64,000 nucleotides of DNA from Martinezella tropici. GTDB lineage: Bacteria > Pseudomonadota > Alphaproteobacteria > Rhizobiales > Rhizobiaceae. The notes under the pieces were generated by a model. It saw nothing but the letters and a program-made list of their open reading frames with translations. It did not search any database and was not told the DNA's origin. Both the position numbers and the translations under genes were made by a program. This document shows positions 54,239 to 63,799 of the stretch, piece after piece (positions within the stretch are counted from its first letter, which is position 1; each line of letters starts with the position of its first letter). The stretch is from the NCBI RefSeq assembly GCF_003287875.1, contig NZ_QMKK01000054.1, positions 62,001 through 126,000 of the forward strand, written 5' to 3'.

Positions 54239-55366
54239 TCAATAGGGATCGATCGCGTCGCGCAGGCCGTCGCCAAGGGCATTGAAGGCGAAGACGGTAA
54301 CGAGAACGAAAGCGACGGGCGTGAGGATCCAGGGATAGGAGCCGATGACCGAATAGGTCGACGTATCCTGCAGCATCAGACCCCAGGAGATCAGCGGCGG
54401 TTTGACGGCAAAGCCGAGGAAGCCGAGGAAGGATTCCAGCAGCACGACACTCGGGATCGCGAGCGTCACGGTCACGATCACGTGGCTCATGACGTTCGGG
54501 AAAATATGCTGCAGGATGATGCGCCGATCGGTCGCGCCGACCGCCATGGCCGCCCGGACATAATCGATGCGCGCCAGAGCCAGCGTCTTGCCGCGCACCT
54601 CGCGCGACATCTGCGCCCAGCCGAGCGCCGACATGACGATGATGACGAAGGCGAGGAAGACGTTGGTCGGAGCCGTCACTGGGATCAGCGAGGTCAGTGC
54701 CAGGTAGAGCGGCAGCTGCGGGAAAGCCAGTACCACTTCGACGAAACGCTGGATCCAGGCATCGAGCGTGCCGCCGAAATAGCCGGATATCATGCCGACA
54801 GCAGTGCCGACGACGGTGACGATGGCAACCACCGTCAAGGCGATCATCAAGGAGATGCGCGAACCGTAAATGGCGCGGGACAGCACATCCCGGCCGAATT
54901 TGTCCGTGCCGAGGAAATGGACGGGGCCGCCATCGGTGGCGCCGAAGAGATGCCGGTCACCGGGGATAAGGCCGAAGAGATGGTAGGGGTCGCCCTTGAC
55001 GAAGAGACCAAGCAGGCGAGGGTGATCGTAATCCGGTCCGACGATCGGCTGGAATGTGACCGGATCGAGATCGCTGGTCTCGGCAAGCGCGTAGACCCGA
55101 GGCTGGAGGACGAAGTTGCCATCCTTGTCGTGAAAGCTGATGACCTGCGGCGGCGCGAAGCCGGTATCGGTCGCCTTCGGGTCGAGCGGTGCGATGAATT
55201 CGGCGAAGATCGCCATCAGCAGGAGCAGGACGACGAGGGTAAGGCCGCCCATGCCGGTCCAGGAGCGCTTCAGGCGACGCCAGACCAGCGCGATGTAGCT
55301 CTCGTTGCCGCTCTTCTGCTTGATCTTCTCTTCGGGCGGCGGCGGGGCGTTGCTGAAGGCCAGCAT
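54239..55366 (-). CDS. agpC: Opp-type ABC permease, AgpC
   Basis: A 375-residue DppC/OppC-type permease. The cytoplasmic lead is followed by TM1 (about 38-60, MGGLTLVVLLLLMAIFAEFI), a periplasmic insert (about 65-165), then five helices with the EAA-type loop YVRAAMAVGATDRRIILQHIFPN. It ends with FNALGDGLRDAIDPY, typical of the family. It starts at the overlapping stop of agpB (TGATG) and forms the channel with it. Confidence 0.92.
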   Translation of the reverse strand: MLAFSNAPPPPEEKIKQKSGNESYIALVWRRLKRSWTGMGGLTLVVLLLLMAIFAEFIAPLDPKATDTGFAPPQVISFHDKDGNFVLQPRVYALAETSDLDPVTFQPIVGPDYDHPRLLGLFVKGDPYHLFGLIPGDRHLFGATDGGPVHFLGTDKFGRDVLSRAIYGSRISLMIALTVVAIVTVVGTAVGMISGYFGGTLDAWIQRFVEVVLAFPQLPLYLALTSLIPVTAPTNVFLAFVIIVMSALGWAQMSREVRGKTLALARIDYVRAAMAVGATDRRIILQHIFPNVMSHVIVTVTLAIPSVVLLESFLGFLGFAVKPPLISWGLMLQDTSTYSVIGSYPWILTPVAFVLVTVFAFNALGDGLRDAIDPY

Positions 55367-56376
55367 CAGTGGATCCCTCCCTGTTGGCGCACACGTGGAT
55401 CGAGCAGGGCAAGCAACACGTCGGCGATGATGTTGCCGACGATGAGGGTTGCCGAAAGCACCATCATGAAGGTTGCGGTCACGTAGACGTCGCCGACCGC
55501 CATCGAGCCGACGATCGCCGGCCCGACCGTCGGCAGCGTGAAGATGATCGCGGTCTCGATCTCGCCGGTCAGCATATAGGGCAGAACCACGCCCTGATAC
55601 ATGATCAGAGGATGCAGCGCATTCGGTACGGCATGGCGCATGACGACGGCGCCGCCGGAAAGGCCTTTGGCGCGCGCCGTCTCGACATATTGGGCATTCA
55701 GCGTATCGAGCAGGTTGCCGCGCATGATGCGCATATTGTAGGCGAGGCCGCCGAAGGTGGCGATCGCGACGACCGGCCAGACATGCTTGACGAGATCGAC
55801 GAATTTGGCCCAGGACCAGGGCGCGCCGCCATATTGCGGCGAGAAGAAGCTGCCGATCTCCGAGACGTTGAGCTGGAAGACGAGGAGATAGACGATGATC
55901 AGCGCCATCAGGAAGCGCGGCACCGTCATGCCGAGGAAGGAGATGCCGGCAAGCAGATTGTCGATCCAGCTATATTGCCGCGTCGCCGCCCATATGCCGA
56001 AGCCGATGCCGAGAATCGATGCCAGGATGTGGCACACCAGCGCCAAGGCCAGGGTGCGCGGCAGGCGCTCGCCGACGACATCGGCCACCGGCTTGTTGTA
56101 GACCATGCTGTAGCCGAAATCGCCCCTGGTGACGATGCCGCCGATCCAGTTGAAATACTGGACGATCATCGGCTTGTCCAAGCCATGTTCCTTGCGATAG
56201 GCCTGCGCCTGGGCATCGGCCTGCTCGAAGGACGCACCGCCCTGGTTTATCAGTTGCGAGCGGATGTAATCGGCATAATCGCCCGGCGGGGCTTGGATGA
56301 TGGCGAAGGTCACCACGCTCAGGATCAGGAGCACGGGAACGGCGGACGCTATGCGAACGAGCAGGAATCGTAACAT
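55366..56376 (-). CDS. agpB: Opp-type ABC permease, AgpB
   Basis: A 336-residue DppB/OppB-type permease. TM1 is MLRFLLVRIASAVPVLLILS. The EAA-like loop is YVETARAKGLSGGAVVMRHA with downstream NALHPLIMYQG. The ATG at 56376 starts at the family's usual MLRFLL; a TTG at 56409 is not used. It is the second gene of the operon after agpA, separated by a gap containing a hairpin. Confidence 0.92.
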   Translation of the reverse strand: MLRFLLVRIASAVPVLLILSVVTFAIIQAPPGDYADYIRSQLINQGGASFEQADAQAQAYRKEHGLDKPMIVQYFNWIGGIVTRGDFGYSMVYNKPVADVVGERLPRTLALALVCHILASILGIGFGIWAATRQYSWIDNLLAGISFLGMTVPRFLMALIIVYLLVFQLNVSEIGSFFSPQYGGAPWSWAKFVDLVKHVWPVVAIATFGGLAYNMRIMRGNLLDTLNAQYVETARAKGLSGGAVVMRHAVPNALHPLIMYQGVVLPYMLTGEIETAIIFTLPTVGPAIVGSMAVGDVYVTATFMMVLSATLIVGNIIADVLLALLDPRVRQQGGIH

Positions 56377-56493
56377 CGGACGGTTCGCTTCTCTTGATGC
56401 TGTCGACAATCGCGATCCGGTGAGGACGATATGCGCCAGCGGTTCATGTTTGTCCGGCGATGCTGATCGCTGGAATGCTTCGGATTTCCACGA

Positions 56494-56514
56494 CAGCCGG
56501 CGTCATGCCGGCTG
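56494..56514 (-). other. Intercistronic hairpin after agpA
   Basis: CAGCCGGC (56494-56501) and GCCGGCTG (56507-56514) form a perfect eight-base stem with a five-base loop, 20 bases beyond the agpA stop and before agpB. There is no T-run. The position matches the stem after the binding-protein gene at 10701, which suggests mRNA protection of the receptor transcript. Confidence 0.55.
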
Positions 56515-56534
56515 CCATGGGGTCGTTTGGAACC

Positions 56535-58622
56535 TTATTTGATCGGGCCGGCGCCGCCCGGGGCGCCCGGCAGTTCCTCGGGGAACAGCTCGTATTTGCC
56601 CTGTTTGTCTGCCGCTACCCAGAGGCGTTCACGGATGATGGAATCTTCAGCCCAGTTGAACAGGAAGATCGGTGTGCCCGGAGGAACGTTGGAGAAGCGC
56701 TTGTTGATGATGAGAGCTCCCGGATATTCGGTCAGGCCGATATTGTAGAGATGCTCCGTCGAGATCTTCTGGAACTGCTTCATCAACGCCACGCGTTCGT
56801 CATTGTCCTTCGACGTGATGAACTTGTTGACGACATCGACCATGTCCTTTTCGAAGGGCATCAGATCCAGCTGTCCGCTTTCCGGGGCGCGGTGGTTCCA
56901 GCTTGTGCGCGGGCCGACCGGTGCCAGCTGCTCGGTGTTCTGCACGACCGAGGCAAGCTCCGTGGTGTTGCGACGCACCATCCAGTCGAAGCGGCCGCTG
57001 TAGTTGGCATCGTCGCGCTTAGGACCGACCAGCGCATTGATGATGACGCGTAGCCCGAGCTTTTCCATCTGGCTGACGACGCCCTCGGCAAGGCTCTTGT
57101 CGGTGGTGTAGTCGCTGCTGACCAGCAGGGTGATCTCCACATCCTTGCCGCCGTTGACGCCGGCTGGGAAGTTGACGATACCGTCGCCATCAGTATCCTT
57201 CAGTCCGGCCTTTGCCAGCTCGGCCTTCGCAGCAGCGAGATCGAACGGGTAATAGACGGTGGAATTGCGATCATAGAAGCTGCTGCCGGAGGATAGGCCA
57301 CCCGGATAGATCGCCGTGAACGGTCCCTTGACCAGCGACTCCCCGAGCGCTTTGCGATCGAGCGCCATGGTGACGGCCTTGCGGAAATCCTCGTTGCGGT
57401 TCAAGTCACGTACCGCCTGTGCACGCGCGTCCGGATTGCCCCAGCCATTGGCGGAGAAATTCATCTGCAGGTTATAGCCGATGAGGCGGGGACCGAAGGC
57501 GAGACGGGCCGGAGCATCCGGCTGTGCGGCGCGCTTCAGAGAGGCGACGAAGTTTTCCGGCTGCTCGAGGTTCGACAGATCGCCGGAGCCGGCAACCGCC
57601 TGCACGTCGCGGTCTGCCCAGGTCGAGAGCTTGTAGTGCAACTCGTTGAGGTAAGGCAGCTGATTGCCCTTTTCGTCGACCTTCCAGTAATAGGGATTGC
57701 GGCGCATGACGATGATGTCGTCGGAACGATATTCGACCGGCACCCAGCCACCCATGACCGGCATGTTCATATATTCCGGCGGGAAGGCGTTCTTGAACTG
57801 GTCGTAGGTATTCTTGGAATATTTCGGGTGCTGCGGCTTGAGGATATGTGATGGGCCCGGGCAGAAGCTGGGGTAGGCCATCGTGTAGAGATACTGTTTC
57901 GGGAAGGCATCCTTGAAGGTCCACTCGATCGTGTAATCGTCGATTTTCTTCAGCGTCGTTCCCTCGCCGAACGCTTCCGGCGATGCGCCGCCGCCAAGCG
58001 GCGAGACATTCGGATCGATGACCTCGTCATCCCAGTAGAACATGATGTCGTCGGCGTTGAAGGGCGCGCCATCGGACCATTTCGCGCCCTCGATGAGGTG
58101 CATGGTGAGCTTATGGCCATCGGGGGACCATTCCCAGCTCTTGGCGAGGTTCGGTAGTGGTTCGGTATCCTTCGCCTCGACCTGAAACAGGGGAGCCGTG
58201 CGCGTCAGGCACTCCGAAAGGCCGATGTCGATGCCGCCCCAGCCCTGCGTCTGGCCGGCGCCGTAGTTCCAGCCCTCCGGCCGGCCGCCGATGACATGAC
58301 GCAGCGTGTCGCCATAGACACCGATGCCGTCGGGCATGTTGCCGGTTTTGAACACGAGCGGCTCTTTCGGCAGACGATCCTTGACGGGCGGCAGTTTGCC
58401 GGTCTTGACGAACTTCTCCGTCACCCAGGCAGGCTCGTGATATTCCGGCAGCGCCTTGAACTCCAGAATGGAGTTGCGCTCGACATATTTGATCTTTCCT
58501 TCCGCCGGGAAGACCGGTGGAACGGGTGGCACAGTCGGTTCGGCCGCATGGGCGCTGATCGCGATTGCGGATGTGGCAATCGTCAACGCAGCCAGAAGGC
58601 CGATCGGTCGAAAATGTCTCAT
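56535..58622 (-). CDS. agpA: Periplasmic alpha-galactoside-binding protein (family 5 solute-binding)
   Basis: A 695-residue SBP_bac_5-type receptor, longer than the usual peptide-binding 520-560 residues, as AgpA-like sugar receptors are. The signal peptide is about 1-26 (LLAALTIATSAIAISAHAAE). The mature part has DIGLSECLTRTAPLF, HLIEGAKWSDGAPFNADDIMFYWDD and the C-terminal LYNIGLTEYPGALIINKRF. GGGAGAGAG precedes the ATG. It delivers oligosaccharides to AgpBCD. A stable hairpin lies between it and the GH4 gene upstream. Confidence 0.9.
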   Translation of the reverse strand: MRHFRPIGLLAALTIATSAIAISAHAAEPTVPPVPPVFPAEGKIKYVERNSILEFKALPEYHEPAWVTEKFVKTGKLPPVKDRLPKEPLVFKTGNMPDGIGVYGDTLRHVIGGRPEGWNYGAGQTQGWGGIDIGLSECLTRTAPLFQVEAKDTEPLPNLAKSWEWSPDGHKLTMHLIEGAKWSDGAPFNADDIMFYWDDEVIDPNVSPLGGGASPEAFGEGTTLKKIDDYTIEWTFKDAFPKQYLYTMAYPSFCPGPSHILKPQHPKYSKNTYDQFKNAFPPEYMNMPVMGGWVPVEYRSDDIIVMRRNPYYWKVDEKGNQLPYLNELHYKLSTWADRDVQAVAGSGDLSNLEQPENFVASLKRAAQPDAPARLAFGPRLIGYNLQMNFSANGWGNPDARAQAVRDLNRNEDFRKAVTMALDRKALGESLVKGPFTAIYPGGLSSGSSFYDRNSTVYYPFDLAAAKAELAKAGLKDTDGDGIVNFPAGVNGGKDVEITLLVSSDYTTDKSLAEGVVSQMEKLGLRVIINALVGPKRDDANYSGRFDWMVRRNTTELASVVQNTEQLAPVGPRTSWNHRAPESGQLDLMPFEKDMVDVVNKFITSKDNDERVALMKQFQKISTEHLYNIGLTEYPGALIINKRFSNVPPGTPIFLFNWAEDSIIRERLWVAADKQGKYELFPEELPGAPGGAGPIK

Positions 58623-58694
58623 CTTTTCTCTCTCCCTAAATCGCGAGCGTTCCGTTCGAGACCTCGCTTTCCTCCTTTGAAACGAAAGATGGCT

Positions 58695-58733
58695 GGTTGA
58701 AGCGGGACATCCCCTTAAGATCCCGCCTCAACC
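58695..58733 (-). other. Interrupted 13-pair hairpin between agaL2 and agpA
   Basis: GGTTGA-A-GCGGGA (58695-58707) faces TCCCGC-C-TCAACC (58721-58733): six plus six pairs around one A/C mismatch with a 13-base loop. It lies in the 135-base gap after the GH4 stop. It may be a partial terminator or attenuator that separates expression of the enzyme from the transporter. Confidence 0.5.
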
Positions 58734-58757
58734 TTCACCTCCCGGCCTGCCTGTTCG

Positions 58758-60224
58758 TCAGCCAGCCTGTTTCAAGGCTGCTTTCTCTGCGCGCAACTCC
58801 TCGATCGAGCGAACGTTGCGGCTCGCCGCGCCCTTCCAGTCGCGTGTCTTGACCTTGCCGCGCGACAGGCGCTCCTTCGCCTCATCCACGGCATGCGCAT
58901 ATTGCGGCAGCCAGCGCGCTTCCGCGACGACCATTTCGTCGACCATCTGCCAAACCTCCTCCGGTGTGGCGACGGCGCCCACCAGCGGGTCGTGCAATAC
59001 GGCGAGTTTCAAGAGATCGATGTCGCCGCCGATGGCGGCATGGACCGACATGCGCTGAACGTTGATCGAAGAAATGCAGGTGGCAGCGCACGCCTCGGGC
59101 AGGGTGATGCCCGCCACCATGTTGATGCCGAAGCGATCGACGAAGCCGGGCGACTCGATGATGGCGTCGCTTGGCAGGTTGGTGATGACGCCATTGTTCT
59201 TGACGTTGAAATGGCCGCGATAGACGCGATTGGTTTCCAGCGCTTCGAGAATATGGCTGGCATGCTCGTTGGAGCGCCGTGTCGGGTCGATCGGCTGCGA
59301 GGCGCTGTCGAGGATCTGCTGGAATTCCGTCTCGAACCAGTTGCGCGTTTCGGTGGAGTGACGCAGATAGCCGCCGGTCTCGCCATGGATCCAGTCCGAC
59401 ATGTCGATCCATTTGTTGATCTCGTCGGGGCGCTTGCGATACCACGGCAGGTATTCCGACAGGTGTCCGTTGCTCTCCGTCGAATAGACGCCGAAACGCT
59501 TCAGCACATCGATACGCAGCTTTTCCTGCTGTGAATAGACCGGATGCGCCTCGAAGGCGGCGATCAGCTCGTCCTTGCCGATCTTGCGGCCGTTGAGGCG
59601 CAGGTCGACGAACCAGGTCTGGTGGTTGATGCCCGAGCAGATATAGTCGAGCTCGCGCTTGTCCTTGGCGCCGAGCACCTCGGCGATCTGTTCGGCGCCA
59701 TGCTGGACGCCGTGGCAAAGGCCGATCGTATCGACCTTGCCGTATTCGATCGCCGCCCAGGTGTTCATCGCCATCGGGTTGGCATAGTTCAAGAATTTGG
59801 CGCCGCTCTCGGCGACCTCGCGGATATCCTTGCAGAAATCAAGGATGACCGGGATGTTGCGCTGGCCGTAAAGAATGCCGCCGGCGCAGATCGTGTCGCC
59901 GACGCACTGATCGATACCGTATTTCAGCGGAATACGGATATCTTCGGCGTAAGCCTCCAAGCCGCCGACCCGCACGCAGCTGATGACATAGCGTGCGCCT
60001 TCCAGCGCCTTGCGGCGATCCGTGGTGGCGGTGACGCGCGTCGGCAGCCTGTTGGATTCAACGATCCGGTCGAGGATCGCCTTGATCATCGTCAGATTGT
60101 GCTCACTCAGATCCGTCAGCGCGAACTCGACATCGCGGAATTCCGGGACGCAGAGAATGTCGGTGAACAGCTTTTTCGTGAAGCCGACGCTGCCGGCGCC
60201 GATAATAGCGATTTTGAAACTCAT
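58758..60224 (-). CDS. agaL2: Glycoside hydrolase family 4 (alpha-galactosidase-like)
   Basis: A 488-residue GH4 enzyme. The dinucleotide loop is FKIAIIGAGSVGFTKKLF. C170-H171 (GLCHGVQHG) and H201 (GINHQTWF) are the metal ligands, and NYANPMAMNTW holds the conserved Asn. It is divergent from the GH4 at 51166 and may prefer another glycoside. GGTGAGG precedes the ATG at 60224; a longer frame to 60359 is not supported. It is first in the agp operon, divergent from the AraC regulator, as agaL2 is in S. meliloti. Confidence 0.88.
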   Translation of the reverse strand: MSFKIAIIGAGSVGFTKKLFTDILCVPEFRDVEFALTDLSEHNLTMIKAILDRIVESNRLPTRVTATTDRRKALEGARYVISCVRVGGLEAYAEDIRIPLKYGIDQCVGDTICAGGILYGQRNIPVILDFCKDIREVAESGAKFLNYANPMAMNTWAAIEYGKVDTIGLCHGVQHGAEQIAEVLGAKDKRELDYICSGINHQTWFVDLRLNGRKIGKDELIAAFEAHPVYSQQEKLRIDVLKRFGVYSTESNGHLSEYLPWYRKRPDEINKWIDMSDWIHGETGGYLRHSTETRNWFETEFQQILDSASQPIDPTRRSNEHASHILEALETNRVYRGHFNVKNNGVITNLPSDAIIESPGFVDRFGINMVAGITLPEACAATCISSINVQRMSVHAAIGGDIDLLKLAVLHDPLVGAVATPEEVWQMVDEMVVAEARWLPQYAHAVDEAKERLSRGKVKTRDWKGAASRNVRSIEELRAEKAALKQAG

Positions 60225-60435
60225 GATCCTCACCTTCAAGTCGATCGAACAAGCAGCGGCAGGGGAAATCGACAGCGTTTTTGTCCATTGTCGCATCGGT
60301 TGCGGAACGGGCCGAAATCGAGATTTTTCCTCCGATCGCCGTTCCTCGCCGGCGAGCATGCGCTGTTTTCTGGCGGGATTATGCCTATAATCGCCGAGGC
60401 GAACAGAGAACTATTATGCTTTTGAGGGTAATTTT

Positions 60436-61338
60436 GTGCTGCAGGAATTGATCGATAACGGACAGGTCATGCGGACGGTTTCACTGCCGCGTGGACGCCA
60501 CCGATTGCACGCCATGCCAACCAGTGCGGGATATGAAGTGCGCTATGATGAACCCTATGATTGGGATGGACGGCGGCGCGGCCTGACACCGTTCACCGTG
60601 CTGCAGCACACGATCAGCGGCACGGGGCGCATGCGTTATGAAAGCCGCAATTATCGCGTCAATGCCGGCGACACACTGCTCGTTCTCGTACCGCATAATC
60701 ACCGCTATTGGCTGGAGAAGGGGGAGCGTTGGGAATATTTCTGGATTTCCATGAACGGCGAGGAAGCGTTGCGCATCCATCGCCTGATTCTCGCCGCAGC
60801 CGGTCCGGTGTTGAAGCTACAGCAGGCGACCATCGATCATCTTGCCGATTGCAGCCTTCGGCTCGTAAAGGGCGCCACGACGCCGGCTTCGGCTTCGGCC
60901 ATCGCCTATGAGGCGGCCATGGCGCTCTATGACGACGTCTTCGGCTCGCATGCCTTTGCCGCCGACCGCTCTGTCATGCAGATCGTCATCGACTACATCA
61001 ATGCCAATCTCGACAAGCCGCTGCCAGTCGAAGAGCTGGCGAAGGTGGGCGGCCTCAGCCGCGCGCATTTTTCGCGCGTCTTCGCCGAGAGCGAAGGCGT
61101 GCCGCCGGCGGAATTCGTTTTGCAGCAGCGCATGCAGCGCGCGGCGAAGCTGCTGACGAAGGCCGCCTTCATCCCGGTCAAGGAAGTCGCGATCATGTCG
61201 GGCTTCGACGATGCCAATTATTTCTCCAAGGTGTTTCGCCGCATCTACGGCATCAATCCGACGGAGTTCCGCACGACGGGCATGTATGCCGCGGTGCGCA
61301 GTCCGGTCGAGGAGACGAAGAATGCACGGAGCCGATAG
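60436..61338 (+). CDS. agpT: AraC-family transcriptional activator (AgpT-like)
   Basis: A 300-residue AraC protein. The N-terminal cupin-like ligand part (about 25-130) contains RYESRNYRVNAGDTLLVLVPH. The C-terminal DNA-binding part (about 190-290) has two helix-turn-helices: PLPVEELAKVGGLSRAHFSRVF and KEVAIMSGFDDANYFSKVFR with the ending GINPTEFR. The GTG at 60436 follows GAGGG. It is divergent from the agaL2-agpABCD-agaL1 operon with a 211-base shared promoter region, so it is the likely alpha-galactoside-responsive activator. Confidence 0.88.
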   Translation: MLQELIDNGQVMRTVSLPRGRHRLHAMPTSAGYEVRYDEPYDWDGRRRGLTPFTVLQHTISGTGRMRYESRNYRVNAGDTLLVLVPHNHRYWLEKGERWEYFWISMNGEEALRIHRLILAAAGPVLKLQQATIDHLADCSLRLVKGATTPASASAIAYEAAMALYDDVFGSHAFAADRSVMQIVIDYINANLDKPLPVEELAKVGGLSRAHFSRVFAESEGVPPAEFVLQQRMQRAAKLLTKAAFIPVKEVAIMSGFDDANYFSKVFRRIYGINPTEFRTTGMYAAVRSPVEETKNARSR

Positions 61339-61534
61339 ATCCGTGATAGGTCGGCATTCTTGCCATCGCTTGCTTGTCTTGAAAATGGAAATCCGCCAAC
61401 CGGTCGCATTGCACAACGGCGGCGAGCCTGTATAGATATTGCCCCGCGGCGTCCCGCCTGCCTCGCCGCGCGCCTGACTTCCCAGCAACATCTGTTCGTC
61501 CCCGCCGCGACGGGCTTAATCGATAGGATTGAAT

Positions 61535-63778
61535 ATGCGTTCTGTTGTCGCCTTCAACGAATCCTGGACGTTTCGCGAAGGATTTTCGCCCAGGGATGTC
61601 GGCCGCCCGCAGGACGGACAGCAGGTCACTCTGCCGCATACGGCCGTCGAACTGCCTTTCAACTATTTCGACGAGAAATCCTATCAGCGCGCCTTCACCT
61701 ATCAGAAAATAATGGAGTGGGACGACACATTCGCCGGGCGGGAGATATCGCTGATCTTTGATGCGGCCATGGCCGACGCCGTTGTTTATCTGAACGGCGA
61801 GGAGGTTGTTGCTCATAAAGATGGCTATACGCCCTTCGAGGCGCGCCTGACCGGCCGCCTGCGTCAGGGCAAAAACCTCATCACGGTCAAGATCGATGGC
61901 AGCGAGAACCGGGAGATACCGCCTTTCGGCGGTCGGATCGATTACCTGACCTATGCCGGCATCTATCGTGATGTCTGGTTGAAGCTGACCGATCCGGTCT
62001 CGGTTGCCAATATCAAGATCGAAACCGCCGATGTCCTTTCCGACCGCAAATCCGCGACGGTGCGCTGCGACATCTCCAATCCGCAAAATCTCGCTTTTAA
62101 GGGGACGGTGACCGTTACTCTACGCTCTGTGGACGGAGCAACCATCGCTTCCGGTGAGGCTGACACATCCGGTGAAAGCGTGAAGCTCAGCTTTGCCGGG
62201 CTTTCCGGCCTTTCGCTTTGGGAACTCGACGATCCGGTTCTTTATTCGGCCGAAGTGGAGCTTGCGAGCGATCACGGCGCGGACCGTCATGCCGCGGCCT
62301 TTGGCTTCCGCACGGCAGGCTTCACAGCGGAAGGCTTCCTGCTGAACGGCAAGAAGCTGAAGCTGCGCGGGCTCAACCGCCATCAGGCCTTTCCCTATGT
62401 CGGCTATGCGATGGGCCGCTCTGCCCAGGAGCGCGACGCTGAAATCATGAAGCGCACCCTGAAATGCAACATCGTGCGCACCTCGCACTATCCGCAATCG
62501 AAGTGGTTCCTCGATCATTGCGACCGCATCGGCCTGCTGGTCTTCGAGGAAATCCCCGGTTGGCAGCATATCGGCGATAAGGAATGGCAGCAGGAATCGA
62601 TCCGCAACGTGCGCCGAATGATCGAACGCGACTGGAATCACCCATCGATCGTCATCTGGGGCGTGCGCATCAACGAGTCCCAGGATTCGCATGATTTCTA
62701 CACCGAGACGAACCGCTTGGCGCGCGAGCTCGATCCGACACGTCAGACCGGCGGCGTGCGTTACATCACCGAGAGCGAGATGCTCGAGGACGTCTACACC
62801 ATGAATGATTTCATCCTCGGCAACGAGGAGTTGCCGGGTGCCAACCGGCCGCGCACGCCGCTCAGGCCGCAGCAGGAAAATACCGGCCTTTCCAAGGATG
62901 TGCCCTATCTGATCACCGAATTCGGCGGCCATATGTATCCGACGAAGATCTACGATCAGGAGCAGCGCCAGGCCGAGCATGTCCGCCGGCATCTGGAAGT
63001 GCTGAACGCCGCCTATGGCGACCCCTCGATATCAGGCGCCATTGGCTGGTGCATGTTCGACTACAATACCCATAGCGATTTCGGCTCGGGCGATCGCATC
63101 TGCTATCACGGCGTGATGGACATGTTCCGCGAGCCGAAATTCGCCGCTTATGTCTATGCCAGCCAGTGCGAGCCCGCCGAAGAGATCGTCATGAAGCCGG
63201 TGACGATCTGGGCGCGCGGCGAGCGCAATATCGGCGGCGCGCTGCCGTTGATCGTTCTGACCAATTGCGATGAGGTCGAGCTGCGTTACGGCTCGCTGAC
63301 CAAGCGTCTCGGCCCGGACCGGGAGACTTTCCCGCACCTACCGCATCCTCCCGTCGTCTTCGATCACCGTTCCTTCACTCCGGACGAGCTCGGCGTATGG
63401 GGAATGGAATGGGAAGACGTGCATTTCACCGGCTATATCGGCGGCAGAAAGGTTGTCGAGCAGCATATGGTCGCCAATCCGCTGCCGGCGTCGCTTCAGG
63501 TCGAAGCCGATGCCGATACCTTGCGCGCAGGCGAGCGCGATGCGGTGCGCGTCATCGTGCGTGCGCTCGATCAGGCCGGCTCGCGTCTGCCTTTCCTCAA
63601 TGAGGCCGTCACGATCAAGGTCGAAGGTCCGGCGAAGGTTATCGGGCCGGAAACGGTGGCATTCCAGGGCGGGACCACAGGTTTCTGGCTGCAGGCAATC
63701 GGAGAAGCCGGTGCGATCAGGCTGGAAGTCTCGTCTCCGCGCTTTGCCAGCCAAAGCCTGAGCTTCACGGCGAAATAA
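61535..63778 (+). CDS. Glycoside hydrolase family 2 (beta-galactosidase/beta-glucuronidase type)
   Basis: A 747-residue GH2 enzyme. It has the jelly-roll sugar-binding domain (about 1-165, MADAVVYLNGEEVVAHKDGY), an immunoglobulin-like domain (about 170-265), a TIM barrel (about 270-560) with acid/base E381 (WGVRINES) and nucleophile E462 (LITEFGGH), and C-terminal beta domains. Both catalytic residues are present. The exact sugar (galactose, glucuronate or other) is not readable. There is no signal peptide, so it should be cytoplasmic. The ATG at 61535 follows AGGA. It lies 196 bases after agpT on the same strand and may be regulated by it. Confidence 0.9.
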   Translation: MRSVVAFNESWTFREGFSPRDVGRPQDGQQVTLPHTAVELPFNYFDEKSYQRAFTYQKIMEWDDTFAGREISLIFDAAMADAVVYLNGEEVVAHKDGYTPFEARLTGRLRQGKNLITVKIDGSENREIPPFGGRIDYLTYAGIYRDVWLKLTDPVSVANIKIETADVLSDRKSATVRCDISNPQNLAFKGTVTVTLRSVDGATIASGEADTSGESVKLSFAGLSGLSLWELDDPVLYSAEVELASDHGADRHAAAFGFRTAGFTAEGFLLNGKKLKLRGLNRHQAFPYVGYAMGRSAQERDAEIMKRTLKCNIVRTSHYPQSKWFLDHCDRIGLLVFEEIPGWQHIGDKEWQQESIRNVRRMIERDWNHPSIVIWGVRINESQDSHDFYTETNRLARELDPTRQTGGVRYITESEMLEDVYTMNDFILGNEELPGANRPRTPLRPQQENTGLSKDVPYLITEFGGHMYPTKIYDQEQRQAEHVRRHLEVLNAAYGDPSISGAIGWCMFDYNTHSDFGSGDRICYHGVMDMFREPKFAAYVYASQCEPAEEIVMKPVTIWARGERNIGGALPLIVLTNCDEVELRYGSLTKRLGPDRETFPHLPHPPVVFDHRSFTPDELGVWGMEWEDVHFTGYIGGRKVVEQHMVANPLPASLQVEADADTLRAGERDAVRVIVRALDQAGSRLPFLNEAVTIKVEGPAKVIGPETVAFQGGTTGFWLQAIGEAGAIRLEVSSPRFASQSLSFTAK

Positions 63779-63799
63779 GCGAACGGCCGGCTCCCGTCG

